Shown here: positions 1 through 7,735 of the stretch, piece after piece | Numbering within the stretch: position 1 is the first letter of the stretch | Layout of the letters: the number at the start of each line of letters is the position of its first letter | NCBI RefSeq assembly: GCF_000337495.1 | Contig: NZ_AOIS01000058.1 | Coordinates: 21,311 to 85,310 of the forward strand | DNA: 64,000 nucleotides | Origin: Haloterrigena salina JCM 13891 | GTDB lineage: Archaea; Halobacteriota; Halobacteria; Halobacteriales; Natrialbaceae | Direction of reading: 5' to 3' | Position numbers and translations under genes: made by a program | The notes under the pieces: model-generated | What the model saw: only the letters and a program-made list of their open reading frames with translations | Databases searched by the model: none | What the model was told of the DNA's origin: nothing

Positions 1-125
1 TCGTACTTCCACGTGAACCAGTCGGTGCCCATTCGCCCGCCCAGTACGTCGGCGAACAGGTCGAGAAACGCGTCCCTATCGGCCGGTTCGTACTGTCGGA
101 TCTCGTACGGGTCCGAATTGGTCAT
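1..125 (-). CDS. GNAT-like acetyltransferase, N-terminal part only
   Basis: Partial gene running off the left edge; about 41 N-terminal residues are visible. The peptide begins MTNSDPYEIRQYEPADRD and continues with an FLDLFADVLGG segment and a DWFTWKY segment. This pattern (an IRxYxPxDRD strand, then a helix, then WFxWKY) is common at the start of GNAT-type acyltransferases found beside polysaccharide or glycan genes. Its start lies 9 nt after the stop of the deacetylase gene on the same strand, so the two are probably one operon. The acetyl-CoA loop is outside the window, so the family call is an inference. Confidence 0.6.
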   Translation of the reverse strand, partial: MTNSDPYEIRQYEPADRDAFLDLFADVLGGRMGTDWFTWKY

Positions 126-134
126 CGATAGACG

Positions 135-1082
135 TTAGTTGTTCTCGAATGTCGATCCCGGTCGACTCTCGTTTCGCACCCTGTCTGCGACCTCGGCCAT
201 GGTTTCGACGCGTAGGCCGTCCGTGCTTCGACGACGGTTGATGTATCCCATAATCGATTGAAGCCGTTGGTAGTGCGCCGGCGTCCGGAGGTTATGGGGG
301 TGAAGCCACATGTGCAACACGCCGTCCGTTTGGGCAACGCGGTCGAGCCCGGATTTCACTTGTTTGACTACCGGATCCTCACCGAACGCGGAAAACAGTT
401 TTCTATACTTCGCTTCGAAGTTGAACAGGTAGATCGACGCCGGCACGTTGACCAGGCCGTGGTCGTCGACGTACGGGTCGACGATCGGCGGCACCGGTTT
501 TCCGACCGCCGCGCTCGACAGCTTCGTCATCTGTCGCATCAGCGTACTCTGCGAGTCGCGGAGCGGGTTCGTACCGCGATAACAGTCGAAACCGTGTGCC
601 GCGAGCGTGTCCCGGTGTCGGATCCTGTTGACGGGGAAGACGAACGATGACAGGTCGTGGTCGCGGCGCGACGCGGCACGAACGCAGTTTTCGATCTCTC
701 GAGTTGCGAACGCTTCGTCCATTCGATCGTGGTCGAAGTGAACGTGCGTGAACCCGTGACCGGCGATTTCGTGGTCGATATCGGCAGTCGCGATGTCGTC
801 GACGAGTTCGGCTCCGTACCAGATATCGGTCGCGGGAAGGTCTTCGATCGATTTCTGGCAGCATCGCTCGCCGGCGGGGTGGTTCCGGTGTCTGTCAGTA
901 CACGAGCGCAGGAATAGATGCCCGGTAACCGCCCATGTCGCCGGAATTTCGAACGCGTCGAATAGCTCTCGGAGGCGACGCCAGTTCTGGCGCGTGTTGC
1001 GAAGAAACGTCTCCGACACGGATTCGTCGTGGTGAAATCCCCAGCCGACTTCTGCATCGAGGGAAATGACGACCGATCCCAT
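135..1082 (-). CDS. polysaccharide deacetylase family (NodB-fold) protein
   Basis: A 315-residue protein with the NodB-type carbohydrate esterase fold. The SLDAEVGWG stretch near residue 7 matches the first motif, with the conserved Asp. HEIAGHGFTH at residues 104-113 supplies the His pair of the metal site, and WLHPHNL near the C terminus matches the last motif. There is no signal peptide or membrane segment, so it probably acts in the cytoplasm or on lipid-linked sugars. Enzymes of this family remove N- or O-acetyl groups from glycans, and haloarchaeal members usually sit in exopolysaccharide or S-layer glycan clusters. It is followed after 9 nt by a GNAT-like gene. The substrate cannot be read from sequence. 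Confidence 0.85.
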   Translation of the reverse strand: MGSVVISLDAEVGWGFHHDESVSETFLRNTRQNWRRLRELFDAFEIPATWAVTGHLFLRSCTDRHRNHPAGERCCQKSIEDLPATDIWYGAELVDDIATADIDHEIAGHGFTHVHFDHDRMDEAFATREIENCVRAASRRDHDLSSFVFPVNRIRHRDTLAAHGFDCYRGTNPLRDSQSTLMRQMTKLSSAAVGKPVPPIVDPYVDDHGLVNVPASIYLFNFEAKYRKLFSAFGEDPVVKQVKSGLDRVAQTDGVLHMWLHPHNLRTPAHYQRLQSIMGYINRRRSTDGLRVETMAEVADRVRNESRPGSTFENN

Positions 1083-1625
1083 CTGATTACGTGCGCGATC
1101 CGTGCGCGATCGCTGATCGAAACCGAACGTGCGTCGTCTGATTGGAGTCGGACCGGATCCGTCGTGTAATTGATACGGCGTACTGGCAACTCATGTCGAG
1201 TGAGTCATCGAGACTATCGCCCATATTTTCCCGGACATTAAATTCGGTTGTAGCAGTTACACAGATACTTAGCGTCTAAATTTGATTGCTGTAGAGAAAA
1301 TCAATCAGAAGTGATAGAACCGCGTACCGTTTGTCGAACTCATAAACGAGAATCGCGGCCCCCGTTCAGACCGTATCGATCTCGTACAGTTGGGTGGCAG
1401 TGACCGGCCGAGCGACGGGTTGACGGCGTGATACTCACCATTATCGGCGTCAGTTGCTCGTGGATCAAGTATTCGCGACGACCCCGCGGGCCAACGTTTC
1501 GGCTTTGAAATAGTTACACTACCGCAGATATCGTTGCTGATTTCGGACGCTTCGGAACGGACCATTCGGGAGCGGGATTTTTCTCGAGGGATGATCACTT
1601 AAGCGCCGCCGGACAAGGACCAACT
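1083..1625. other. intergenic region, divergent promoters, no gene seen
   Basis: This 543-nt gap separates the leftward deacetylase operon from the rightward FAD/Fe-S gene. It contains an AT-richer stretch at about 1190-1315. A 97-codon reading frame on the minus strand (1305-1598) has no haloarchaeal composition or recognisable motif and is not called. A TATA-like ATCACTTAAG lies about 28 nt before the ATG at 1626 and may drive that gene. Confidence 0.5.
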
Positions 1626-4600
1626 ATGTCACTGGAGTCGAGCGCCGACCCGGCCGCCGATGGACGTGCGAACTACGACTACCGAAGCGACGAGGTCGAT
1701 CGGCCGGCGCTGGTCGACGACCTCGAGCGACTCGTCGACTGTGACGTTCGCGGCGACTCCTTCTCCCGAGAACTCTACGCGACCGACGCCAGCGCCTACG
1801 AGGTGACGCCGATGGCCGTCGCCTTCCCCGAGTCGACCGCCGACGTCGTCGGGATCGTCGAGTACTGCGCCGAACGGGAGATTCCAGTGCTCCCGCGGGG
1901 CGGCGGCACCAGCCTCGCCGGCCAGACGGTCAACCGCGCCGTCGTGCTGGACTTCACGCGACACATGAACGAGATCCTCGAGATCGATCCCGACGGACGG
2001 ACGGCGACGGTCCGGCCCGGGACGATCCTCGGGACGCTGAACGAGGCCCTCGCGCCCCACGACCTCAAGTTCGCGCCCGACCCCGCCTGGGGCGACAAGA
2101 GCGCCATCGGCGGCGCGATCGGCAACAACTCGACGGGCTCGCACTCGCTGAAGTACGGGAAAACCGACGCGTATCTCGAGGAGTGCGAGGCGGTTCTCGC
2201 CGACGGCACCGTGACGACCTTCGGCGAGGTCACCCTCGAGGAGCTCGCCGACCGCGCCGACCCCGAGGGCGGTCTCGAAGAGCGCATTTACGCGGAAGTC
2301 GGTCGAATCGTCGACGAGGAGGCCGATCTGATCGAGGAAACGTATCCCGATCTGAAGCGCAACGTCTCCGGCTACAACCTCGATCGACTCGTCGCGGAGG
2401 CTCGCGGAGCGGAACTGCCGGGCGGTGAAGACGCGGGGGAACCAGGGACGGTCAACCTCGCGCGGCTGCTGGCCGGCAGCGAGGGGACGCTGGCGATCGT
2501 CACCGAAGCGACCGTCTCGCTCGAGCCCGTCCCCGAGACGAAGGCCGTCACCCTGCTGTGCTATCCGGACCTCCACGAGGCGATGCAGGACGTCGACCCG
2601 ATCCTCGCACACGACCCCGCCGCGGTCGAGGTGCTCGACGACGTCCTGATCGACCTCGCGCGCGACACCGCGGAGTTCGGACCGGTCACCGAGATGCTCC
2701 CCGGGGGGACCAACGCCGTGTTGCTGGTCGAGTTCTACGCCGAGAACGCCGACCACGGCGAGGAGCAGGTCGCCGGCCTGCTCACCGATCGCCTGCCGTC
2801 GGCGACGCCCGCCGGCGAGCCGGCTTCGGACGCTCCGCGTTCCGACGCGGAGACGCTCGCCCTCGAGGCCCTCGAGGCCTACGAAAAAGAGGAACGCGCC
2901 CAGCTCTGGAAGCTCCGCAAGTCCGGGCTCCCGATCTTGCTCTCGCGGACGACCGACGAGAAGCACATCTCTTTCATCGAGGACACCGCGATTCCGCCCG
3001 CGGAGCTGCCCGAGTTCGTCGAGCGGTTCGAGGAGATCCTCGAGAAACACGATACCTACGCCAGCTTCTACGCCCACGCGGGTCCGGGCGTGCTCCACGT
3101 GCGGCCGCTCGTGAACACGAAAACCGGAATCGGCCTCGAGCAGTTACACGGGATCGCCGACGACGTCACCGATCTCGTCGTCGAGTTAGGAGGATCGGTC
3201 TCGGGCGAACACGGCGACGGCCGCGCCCGCACCCAATGGAACCACAAACTCTACGGGGACGAACTCTGGCGAACGTTCCAGGACCTCAAGACCGCCTTCG
3301 ATCCCGACTGGCTCCTGAATCCGGGCCAGGTTGTCTTCCGCGACGACGATCCGACCGACCTGCGCGATCACCTGCGGTTCGACCCCGACTACGAGTTCGA
3401 AGCCGGCTTCGAGCCCGCCCTCGAGTGGGAGAACGACAACGGCATGCAGGGGATGGTCGAGCTCTGCCACGGCTGCGGCGGCTGTCGGGGCGAACAGGAG
3501 ACCACCGGCGGCGTGATGTGTCCGACCTACCGGGCGAGCCGCGAGGAGATCACCGCCACCCGCGGGCGGGCGAACGCGCTCAGGCAGGCCATGAGCGGCA
3601 GCTTAGAGCCAGAGGAGGCCTTCTCCGACGAGTTCGTCGAGGAGGTGATGGGACTGTGTATCGGCTGCAAGGGCTGTGCCATCGACTGCCCGAGCGAGGT
3701 CGACATGGCGAAGCTCAAGGCCGAAGTCACCCACGAGTACCACCAGCGCAACGGTGCGACGCTGCGGGATCGGCTCTTCGCCAACGTCGCCACCCTCTCG
3801 AAGTGGGGTTCCCAACTCGCGCCGCTCTCGAACGCCCTACCGAAACTGCCGGGCGCCAGGAAAGCCCTCGAGGCGACCGTCGGTATCGCGTCCGATCGGC
3901 CGCTGCCGACGTTCCGCGCGACGACGTTTCGGGACTGGTTCGACCGGCGCGGCGGCGCGCGGATCAGCGAGCAGGACGCCGATCGGAGCGTCGTCCTCTA
4001 CCCCGACACGTACATCAACTACAGCCATCCCGAAGCGGGGAAAGCCGCCGTCCGCGTCCTCGAGGCCGCGAACGTCCACGTGGCGGTTCCCGACGAACTG
4101 GGAGATACGGGTCGGCCGGCGTTCTCGAAGGGCTTCCTCGAGAAGGCCCGCGAAACGGCGCGCGAGAACGTCTCGAAGCTCGCGCCGCTCGTCGCGGAGG
4201 GACGAGACGTCGTCGTCATCGAACCCTCCGACGCGGTCATGTTCCAGCTGGATTACCTCGATCTGCTCTCCGACGAGCGCGCCGAACGGGTCGCGGCCGC
4301 GACCTACGGCGTCTGCGAGTACATCGATTCGTTCCGGCTGGACGAGACGATCGCGTTCGATTCCGACGGGACCGCCGAGTCGCTGACCTACCACGGCCAC
4401 TGCCACCAGAAGGCCGTCGCCAAGGACCACCACGCGGTCGGCGTCCTACGCCGGGCGGGCTACGCCGTCGACCCGCTCGATTCCGGCTGCTGCGGGATGG
4501 CCGGCTCGTTCGGTTACGAGGCCGAACACGCCTCGATGAGCGACGGAATCGGAGAAATCCTGTACGAGCAGGTCGACGCGAGCGAGGGCGACCGCGTCGT

Positions 4601-4700
4601 CGCCCCCGGGGCGTCGTGTCGCACGCAACTCGAGCACCGACCTGGCGCCGACGAGAACCCGCCGACGCCGATCGAACTCGTCGCCGAAGCGCTCGAGTAA
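1626..4700 (+). CDS. FAD-binding and Fe-S-binding 2-hydroxyacid dehydrogenase fusion (GlcD/GlcF-like)
   Basis: A 1024-residue fusion. Residues about 50-280 are an FAD_binding_4 domain with a PRGGGTSLAGQ loop. Residues about 300-570 are the FAD-oxidase C-terminal domain with GEHGDGRA. Two 4Fe-4S cysteine groups follow: CHGCGGC with a later Cys near 613-632, and CIGCKGCAIDCP near 677. The tail holds CCG-type motifs GHCHQKAV (about 923) and SGCCGMAGSFGYE (about 953). This order is seen in D-lactate, glycolate and D-2-hydroxyglutarate dehydrogenases that pass electrons to the quinone pool. The substrate is not determined. The segment near 2826-2852, encoding SDAPRSDAETLA, carries a hairpin and looks like a small insertion. 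Confidence 0.88.
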   Translation: MSLESSADPAADGRANYDYRSDEVDRPALVDDLERLVDCDVRGDSFSRELYATDASAYEVTPMAVAFPESTADVVGIVEYCAEREIPVLPRGGGTSLAGQTVNRAVVLDFTRHMNEILEIDPDGRTATVRPGTILGTLNEALAPHDLKFAPDPAWGDKSAIGGAIGNNSTGSHSLKYGKTDAYLEECEAVLADGTVTTFGEVTLEELADRADPEGGLEERIYAEVGRIVDEEADLIEETYPDLKRNVSGYNLDRLVAEARGAELPGGEDAGEPGTVNLARLLAGSEGTLAIVTEATVSLEPVPETKAVTLLCYPDLHEAMQDVDPILAHDPAAVEVLDDVLIDLARDTAEFGPVTEMLPGGTNAVLLVEFYAENADHGEEQVAGLLTDRLPSATPAGEPASDAPRSDAETLALEALEAYEKEERAQLWKLRKSGLPILLSRTTDEKHISFIEDTAIPPAELPEFVERFEEILEKHDTYASFYAHAGPGVLHVRPLVNTKTGIGLEQLHGIADDVTDLVVELGGSVSGEHGDGRARTQWNHKLYGDELWRTFQDLKTAFDPDWLLNPGQVVFRDDDPTDLRDHLRFDPDYEFEAGFEPALEWENDNGMQGMVELCHGCGGCRGEQETTGGVMCPTYRASREEITATRGRANALRQAMSGSLEPEEAFSDEFVEEVMGLCIGCKGCAIDCPSEVDMAKLKAEVTHEYHQRNGATLRDRLFANVATLSKWGSQLAPLSNALPKLPGARKALEATVGIASDRPLPTFRATTFRDWFDRRGGARISEQDADRSVVLYPDTYINYSHPEAGKAAVRVLEAANVHVAVPDELGDTGRPAFSKGFLEKARETARENVSKLAPLVAEGRDVVVIEPSDAVMFQLDYLDLLSDERAERVAAATYGVCEYIDSFRLDETIAFDSDGTAESLTYHGHCHQKAVAKDHHAVGVLRRAGYAVDPLDSGCCGMAGSFGYEAEHASMSDGIGEILYEQVDASEGDRVVAPGASCRTQLEHRPGADENPPTPIELVAEALE

Positions 4701-4703
4701 CGG

Positions 4704-4786
4704 CTTTTCATTCACTTCTGTTCTCTCTCTCTCTCTACTCCTATTTCTCCACTTCTATCACTCCTATCTCTTCTCATTCCTATCCC
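4704..4786. other. pyrimidine tract beside the origin
   Basis: These 83 nt of plus strand contain a single G and a run of CT dinucleotides. The tract starts just after the stop codon of the FAD/Fe-S gene and ends about 15 nt before the first origin box. It could end transcription of the upstream gene (archaeal terminators are T-rich), keep transcription out of the origin, or help unwinding. Which of these applies is inference. Confidence 0.55.
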
Positions 4787-4801
4787 AGAACTGATGATAC
4801 T

Positions 4802-4828
4802 CCCACACCCCAGGTGTCGAGTGTAGAT
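4802..4828 (-). repeat. origin recognition box, left inverted copy
   Basis: This 27-bp sequence is the perfect reverse complement of 5123-5149. Its core, read on the minus strand, is ACACTCGACACCTGGGGT followed by GTGGG. The G-run after a conserved half-site resembles archaeal origin recognition boxes bound by Orc1/Cdc6, although the sequence differs from the better known haloarchaeal TTCCAGTGGAAA type. The G-run points outward from the intervening core. Confidence 0.8.
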
Positions 4829-5122
4829 GCGCGAAAGCGAGCGCTAGAGTCCGTATCTGGCCAGAGTGTGAATCGACGGTGGTACCAAGAACCTCGTGAT
4901 GGCAAATATCGTATAGTAGAATAAAAGGTTTTATGTGGCATCAATCGAAACCAGATCCGTACTGGACTATCTCACGTTCGAACTACTGTTCGAACTGATG
5001 GATCGTTCGATCCCTTACTTCTCACCGAAATATCTCGCCCGTTACGCTCTGATTCAGCAATCTATACTGCCTCCGCTATTTCTGATACCTCCCTTTAGAT
5101 CATTTACCGGGCGTTTTCGACG
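4829..5122. other. probable duplex-unwinding core of a replication origin
   Basis: This 294-bp interval between the two inverted boxes is clearly richer in A/T than its surroundings, especially 4903-4945 with GTATAGTAGAATAAAAGG. It also has two close copies of GTTCGAAC near 4976-4990. No convincing gene lies in it. Inverted Orc boxes around an AT-rich core directly upstream of an orc1/cdc6 gene is the standard archaeal origin layout. The activity of this origin is inferred, not shown. Confidence 0.7.
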
Positions 5123-5149
5123 ATCTACACTCGACACCTGGGGTGTGGG
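5123..5149 (+). repeat. origin recognition box, right inverted copy
   Basis: Perfect 27-bp match, in opposite orientation, to 4802-4828. A decayed partial copy (TTCACTCGACGCGAGG) follows at about 5276. Together with the left copy and the orc1/cdc6 gene this defines the origin. Confidence 0.8.
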
Positions 5150-5384
5150 GCTACTCGAGTACGGCCCTCCGTTACACCGAATTCGTCCTCGAACGCCCTT
5201 CGCGGCTCCGTTCGATATTCCTCTCGTCCGATGCTGAAATAAGGGGGCGAATTTAGCTGTTTCCCGTGTTCCGATTTCACTCGACGCGAGGATAACCGCC
5301 ATCCGACGCAGATCTTCGATAGAATCTCCGTCGACGCTGATTTCCGACACCTACATCCGACACTCGGTGGCCGCCAATCACTAG

Positions 5385-5392
5385 TCTATATG
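5385..5392 (+). promoter_or_regulatory. TATA-like box of orc1/cdc6
   Basis: TCTATATG is centred about 29 nt before the ATG at 5418, which predicts a leaderless transcript and favours that ATG over the in-frame GTG codons just upstream. Confidence 0.5.
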
Positions 5393-5417
5393 TGACCGTC
5401 CTCGATAGGTGGTGTGT

Positions 5418-6671
5418 ATGGACGACGGCTCCGGTCACGAAAACGAATCTCTGGAGGATTTCTGGGCGACGGAGGACCCGATCTTTAGCCGCAAGGAACT
5501 TCTCGATATCGACCTCGTGCCGAACGAGGACCGGATCATCGGCCGGGACAGCGAAATTCAGAACGTCGCCTCGAGCATTCATCCCGCGGTGAAGGGCCAA
5601 TCGCCGCGAAACACGCTCATCTACGGGAAAACGGGGACGGGAAAGTCGCTCGTCGCGAAACACGTCACCAGGAGCGCCCAGCAGTATTCGGTCGAAAACG
5701 GGACGGAGATGGGGCGAGCGTACATCGATTGCACCCAGACGAAGACCGAGACTCGCGTCGTGATCAATCTGGCACAGGAACTGAACGATCCCGAAGAGAC
5801 CGGCATCAGTATCCCCGTCACTGGACTCTCGACCGACGTCTACTACGAACGCTTCTGGTCGATCCTGGACCAGCTCTACGACGTCGCGATCATCATCCTC
5901 GACGAGATCGACAAGCTCCAGGACAACGAGATTCTCATGCAGCTGTCGCGAGCGGGGGAAGCCGGGAAGTTGGACGCCTGTAAGGTGGGAATCATCGCGA
6001 TCAGTAACAAGATCTCCTTCAAGGAATCGCTCGACGAGCGGATTCTCAGCAGTCTCCAAGACCGGGAGTTCGTCTTCCCGCCGTACGACGCGAACCAGCT
6101 CCGCGAAATCATGTACAATCGGGAGGACGCCTTCAGAGAGGGCGTCCTCTCAGACGACGTCATCCCGCTTTCCGCTGCCTTCGCCGCACAGGAACACGGC
6201 GACGCGAGAAAGGCGTTGGATATCCTCCGAAACGCCGGCGAACTGGCGAAGGACGAAGACACCGACGAGGTGACCGAGATCCACGTCCGAAACGCTCGAG
6301 AGAAGGCCGATATCGACCGCTTCTCGCAACTCCTCGAGGGACAGCCGACGCAGATCAAGGCGTCCGTGTACGCGCTGTCGATACTCGCGGACCGACACAG
6401 CGATCGAGAGGAGTTCGCGACCCGCGAAATCTACGAGATGTACAAGTCCATCACCTCGGACAGCGCCCTCGGGATCGAGACGCTCTCGCAGCGCCGAATG
6501 AGCGATAAACTCGACGAGCAGGTGTTCCTCGACATTCTCGGACGGACCGAACGAGTCGGCCGCGGATACAGTAGCGGCGTGACTAATTATTACTACCTGC
6601 TGGAGGATCCGTCCGTCGTTCAGGCCGTTATCCACAACGACGATCGCTTCTCCGAACTCGAGCAGCAATAG
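5418..6671 (+). CDS. cdc6: Orc1/Cdc6 replication initiator
   Basis: A 417-residue AAA+ initiator. Walker A is GKTGTGKS (residues 70-77) and Walker B is IIILDEIDKL with D162/E163. A sensor-1 ISNK lies near 196 and the sensor-2 GDARKALDIL near 261-270. The C-terminal 100 residues form the winged-helix domain. The family binds origin boxes through the winged helix and a AAA+ insertion and loads the MCM helicase. The gene is flanked upstream by the inverted boxes and downstream by an array of the same box, so this protein is very likely their cognate binder. Haloarchaea carry many orc1/cdc6 paralogues, and the unusual box suggests a specialised or secondary origin rather than the conserved oriC1. 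The ATG at 5418 is chosen because of the TATA spacing. Confidence 0.95.
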   Translation: MDDGSGHENESLEDFWATEDPIFSRKELLDIDLVPNEDRIIGRDSEIQNVASSIHPAVKGQSPRNTLIYGKTGTGKSLVAKHVTRSAQQYSVENGTEMGRAYIDCTQTKTETRVVINLAQELNDPEETGISIPVTGLSTDVYYERFWSILDQLYDVAIIILDEIDKLQDNEILMQLSRAGEAGKLDACKVGIIAISNKISFKESLDERILSSLQDREFVFPPYDANQLREIMYNREDAFREGVLSDDVIPLSAAFAAQEHGDARKALDILRNAGELAKDEDTDEVTEIHVRNAREKADIDRFSQLLEGQPTQIKASVYALSILADRHSDREEFATREIYEMYKSITSDSALGIETLSQRRMSDKLDEQVFLDILGRTERVGRGYSSGVTNYYYLLEDPSVVQAVIHNDDRFSELEQQ

Positions 6672-6691
6672 AAGTAGGTATCCGATCGGAA

Positions 6692-7574
6692 TTCACTCGA
6701 CACCTGGGGTCTCGAGTCCGCCGTACACTCGACGGTCGACTCTCCGTGTACTCACCGCTCGACTCTCGGGACCTGATTTCACTCGACACGTGGGGTGAGC
6801 GGCAAGTCGATCCGTACGGACCGCCGTTCAACGAACGTGTCTCGATACCACATTTCACTCGACACCTGGGGTGGGTAAATTCGAAAACTTCGATAATAGC
6901 GACTCTAGCCCGGGATACAGGGTGATTACACTCGACACCTGGGGTTACTGACCACACTCGACACCTGGGAAGTCACTACCCAAAGGTTACTGATCACACT
7001 CGACACCTGGGGTTGCTGATTATACTCGACACTTTGGGTAGTGACTTCTCTACAGGCTCGACTTCTCGAATCATGGGATTGCATTTCACTCGACACCCGG
7101 GGTGACTACTTCCGATGATTTCACTCGACGCCTGGGGTAGTGGGTTTTACGCACCCCTGAGACTCGAGCCCTGAGTCCGACGGAGACGCGACATCCAGAA
7201 TCTCGAGATCGATTTCACTCGACACTCGGGGTGTCAGATTCCTAAGTGTGTGATAGAAATCCGTTCCACCGCGAAATCGCCCTCGTTTCACTCGACACCT
7301 GGGGTGGTGGTACCGCACTGGTTTCACTCGACACATGGGGTCGTAGTCCACGGCCGGTTTCACTCGACACCTGGGGTCGCAGTCTGCGACCGATTTCATT
7401 CGACACCTGGGGTGGTAGTCTCGCACTGATTTCACTCGACACCCGGGGTAATAGTCTACGACCGAGACTTGGCTCCGAGTCAGGTCATTCGGCGACCGGT
7501 CCGTCCCGTAGGTTCGGCGGTCACGCTCGAACGGCTGTTCGCCTCGCTATCGTATTTCATTCGACAGTCGGGGT
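6692..7574 (+). repeat. array of about 16 direct origin-box repeats downstream of orc1/cdc6
   Basis: Consensus TTCACTCGACACCTGGGGT, all on the plus strand. Copies end at 6710, 6796, 6872, 6945, about 6971 (truncated), 7013, 7039 (degenerate), 7103, 7138, 7232, 7305, 7341, 7377, 7413, 7449 and 7574. The last consecutive five before 7449 are spaced exactly 36 bp apart. Their 17-bp spacers are themselves similar (pattern close to GTAGTCTGCGACCGAT), so this part is a diverged 36-bp tandem repeat. Other gaps (35, 73, 73, 76) are near multiples of 36. A decayed copy lies at about 7631. The core matches the boxes upstream of orc1. The array probably binds the initiator as part of the origin, as a titration site, or for partition. 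No gene is present in 6672-7735. Confidence 0.85.
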
Positions 7575-7735
7575 GTCGAGTTCCGGAGTGGTACCGAGCA
7601 CCGTTTCTCGCCGTGGAGAAATCGGCCGATTTCACTCGATACTCCGGCTGTGAAGGCATAACGGTCGGACATCCTCGATCTCTCGATAGGACGTTTCCGA
7701 TGGCACCTCGAATCACGAAAACCGTCTTCGTTCGG

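Noticed and set aside
1305..1598. A 97-residue minus-strand frame before the FAD/Fe-S gene
   Set aside because: Composition is basic and Ser/Arg-rich, unlike haloarchaeal proteins; no motif; it lies over the likely promoter.
2558..4924. A 788-residue alternative-frame reading inside the FAD/Fe-S gene
   Set aside because: It is an Arg-rich shadow caused by high GC; the true frame shows clear catalytic motifs.
4935..5237. A 100-residue open frame on the plus strand upstream of orc1/cdc6
   Set aside because: It runs through the origin core and the right inverted box, has no family features and atypical composition; the DNA is better explained as origin sequence.
7287..7449. Possible CRISPR array because of the even 36-bp step
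   Set aside because: The spacers are only 17 bp and resemble each other, the repeats vary, copies continue at irregular distances, no cas genes are present, and the same box flanks orc1/cdc6.
7246..7653. A frame with a 12-residue protein repeat containing SLDTWG
   Set aside because: The protein repeat is simply the 36-bp DNA repeat read in frame; there is no start context or family, and other copies of the box shift frame.
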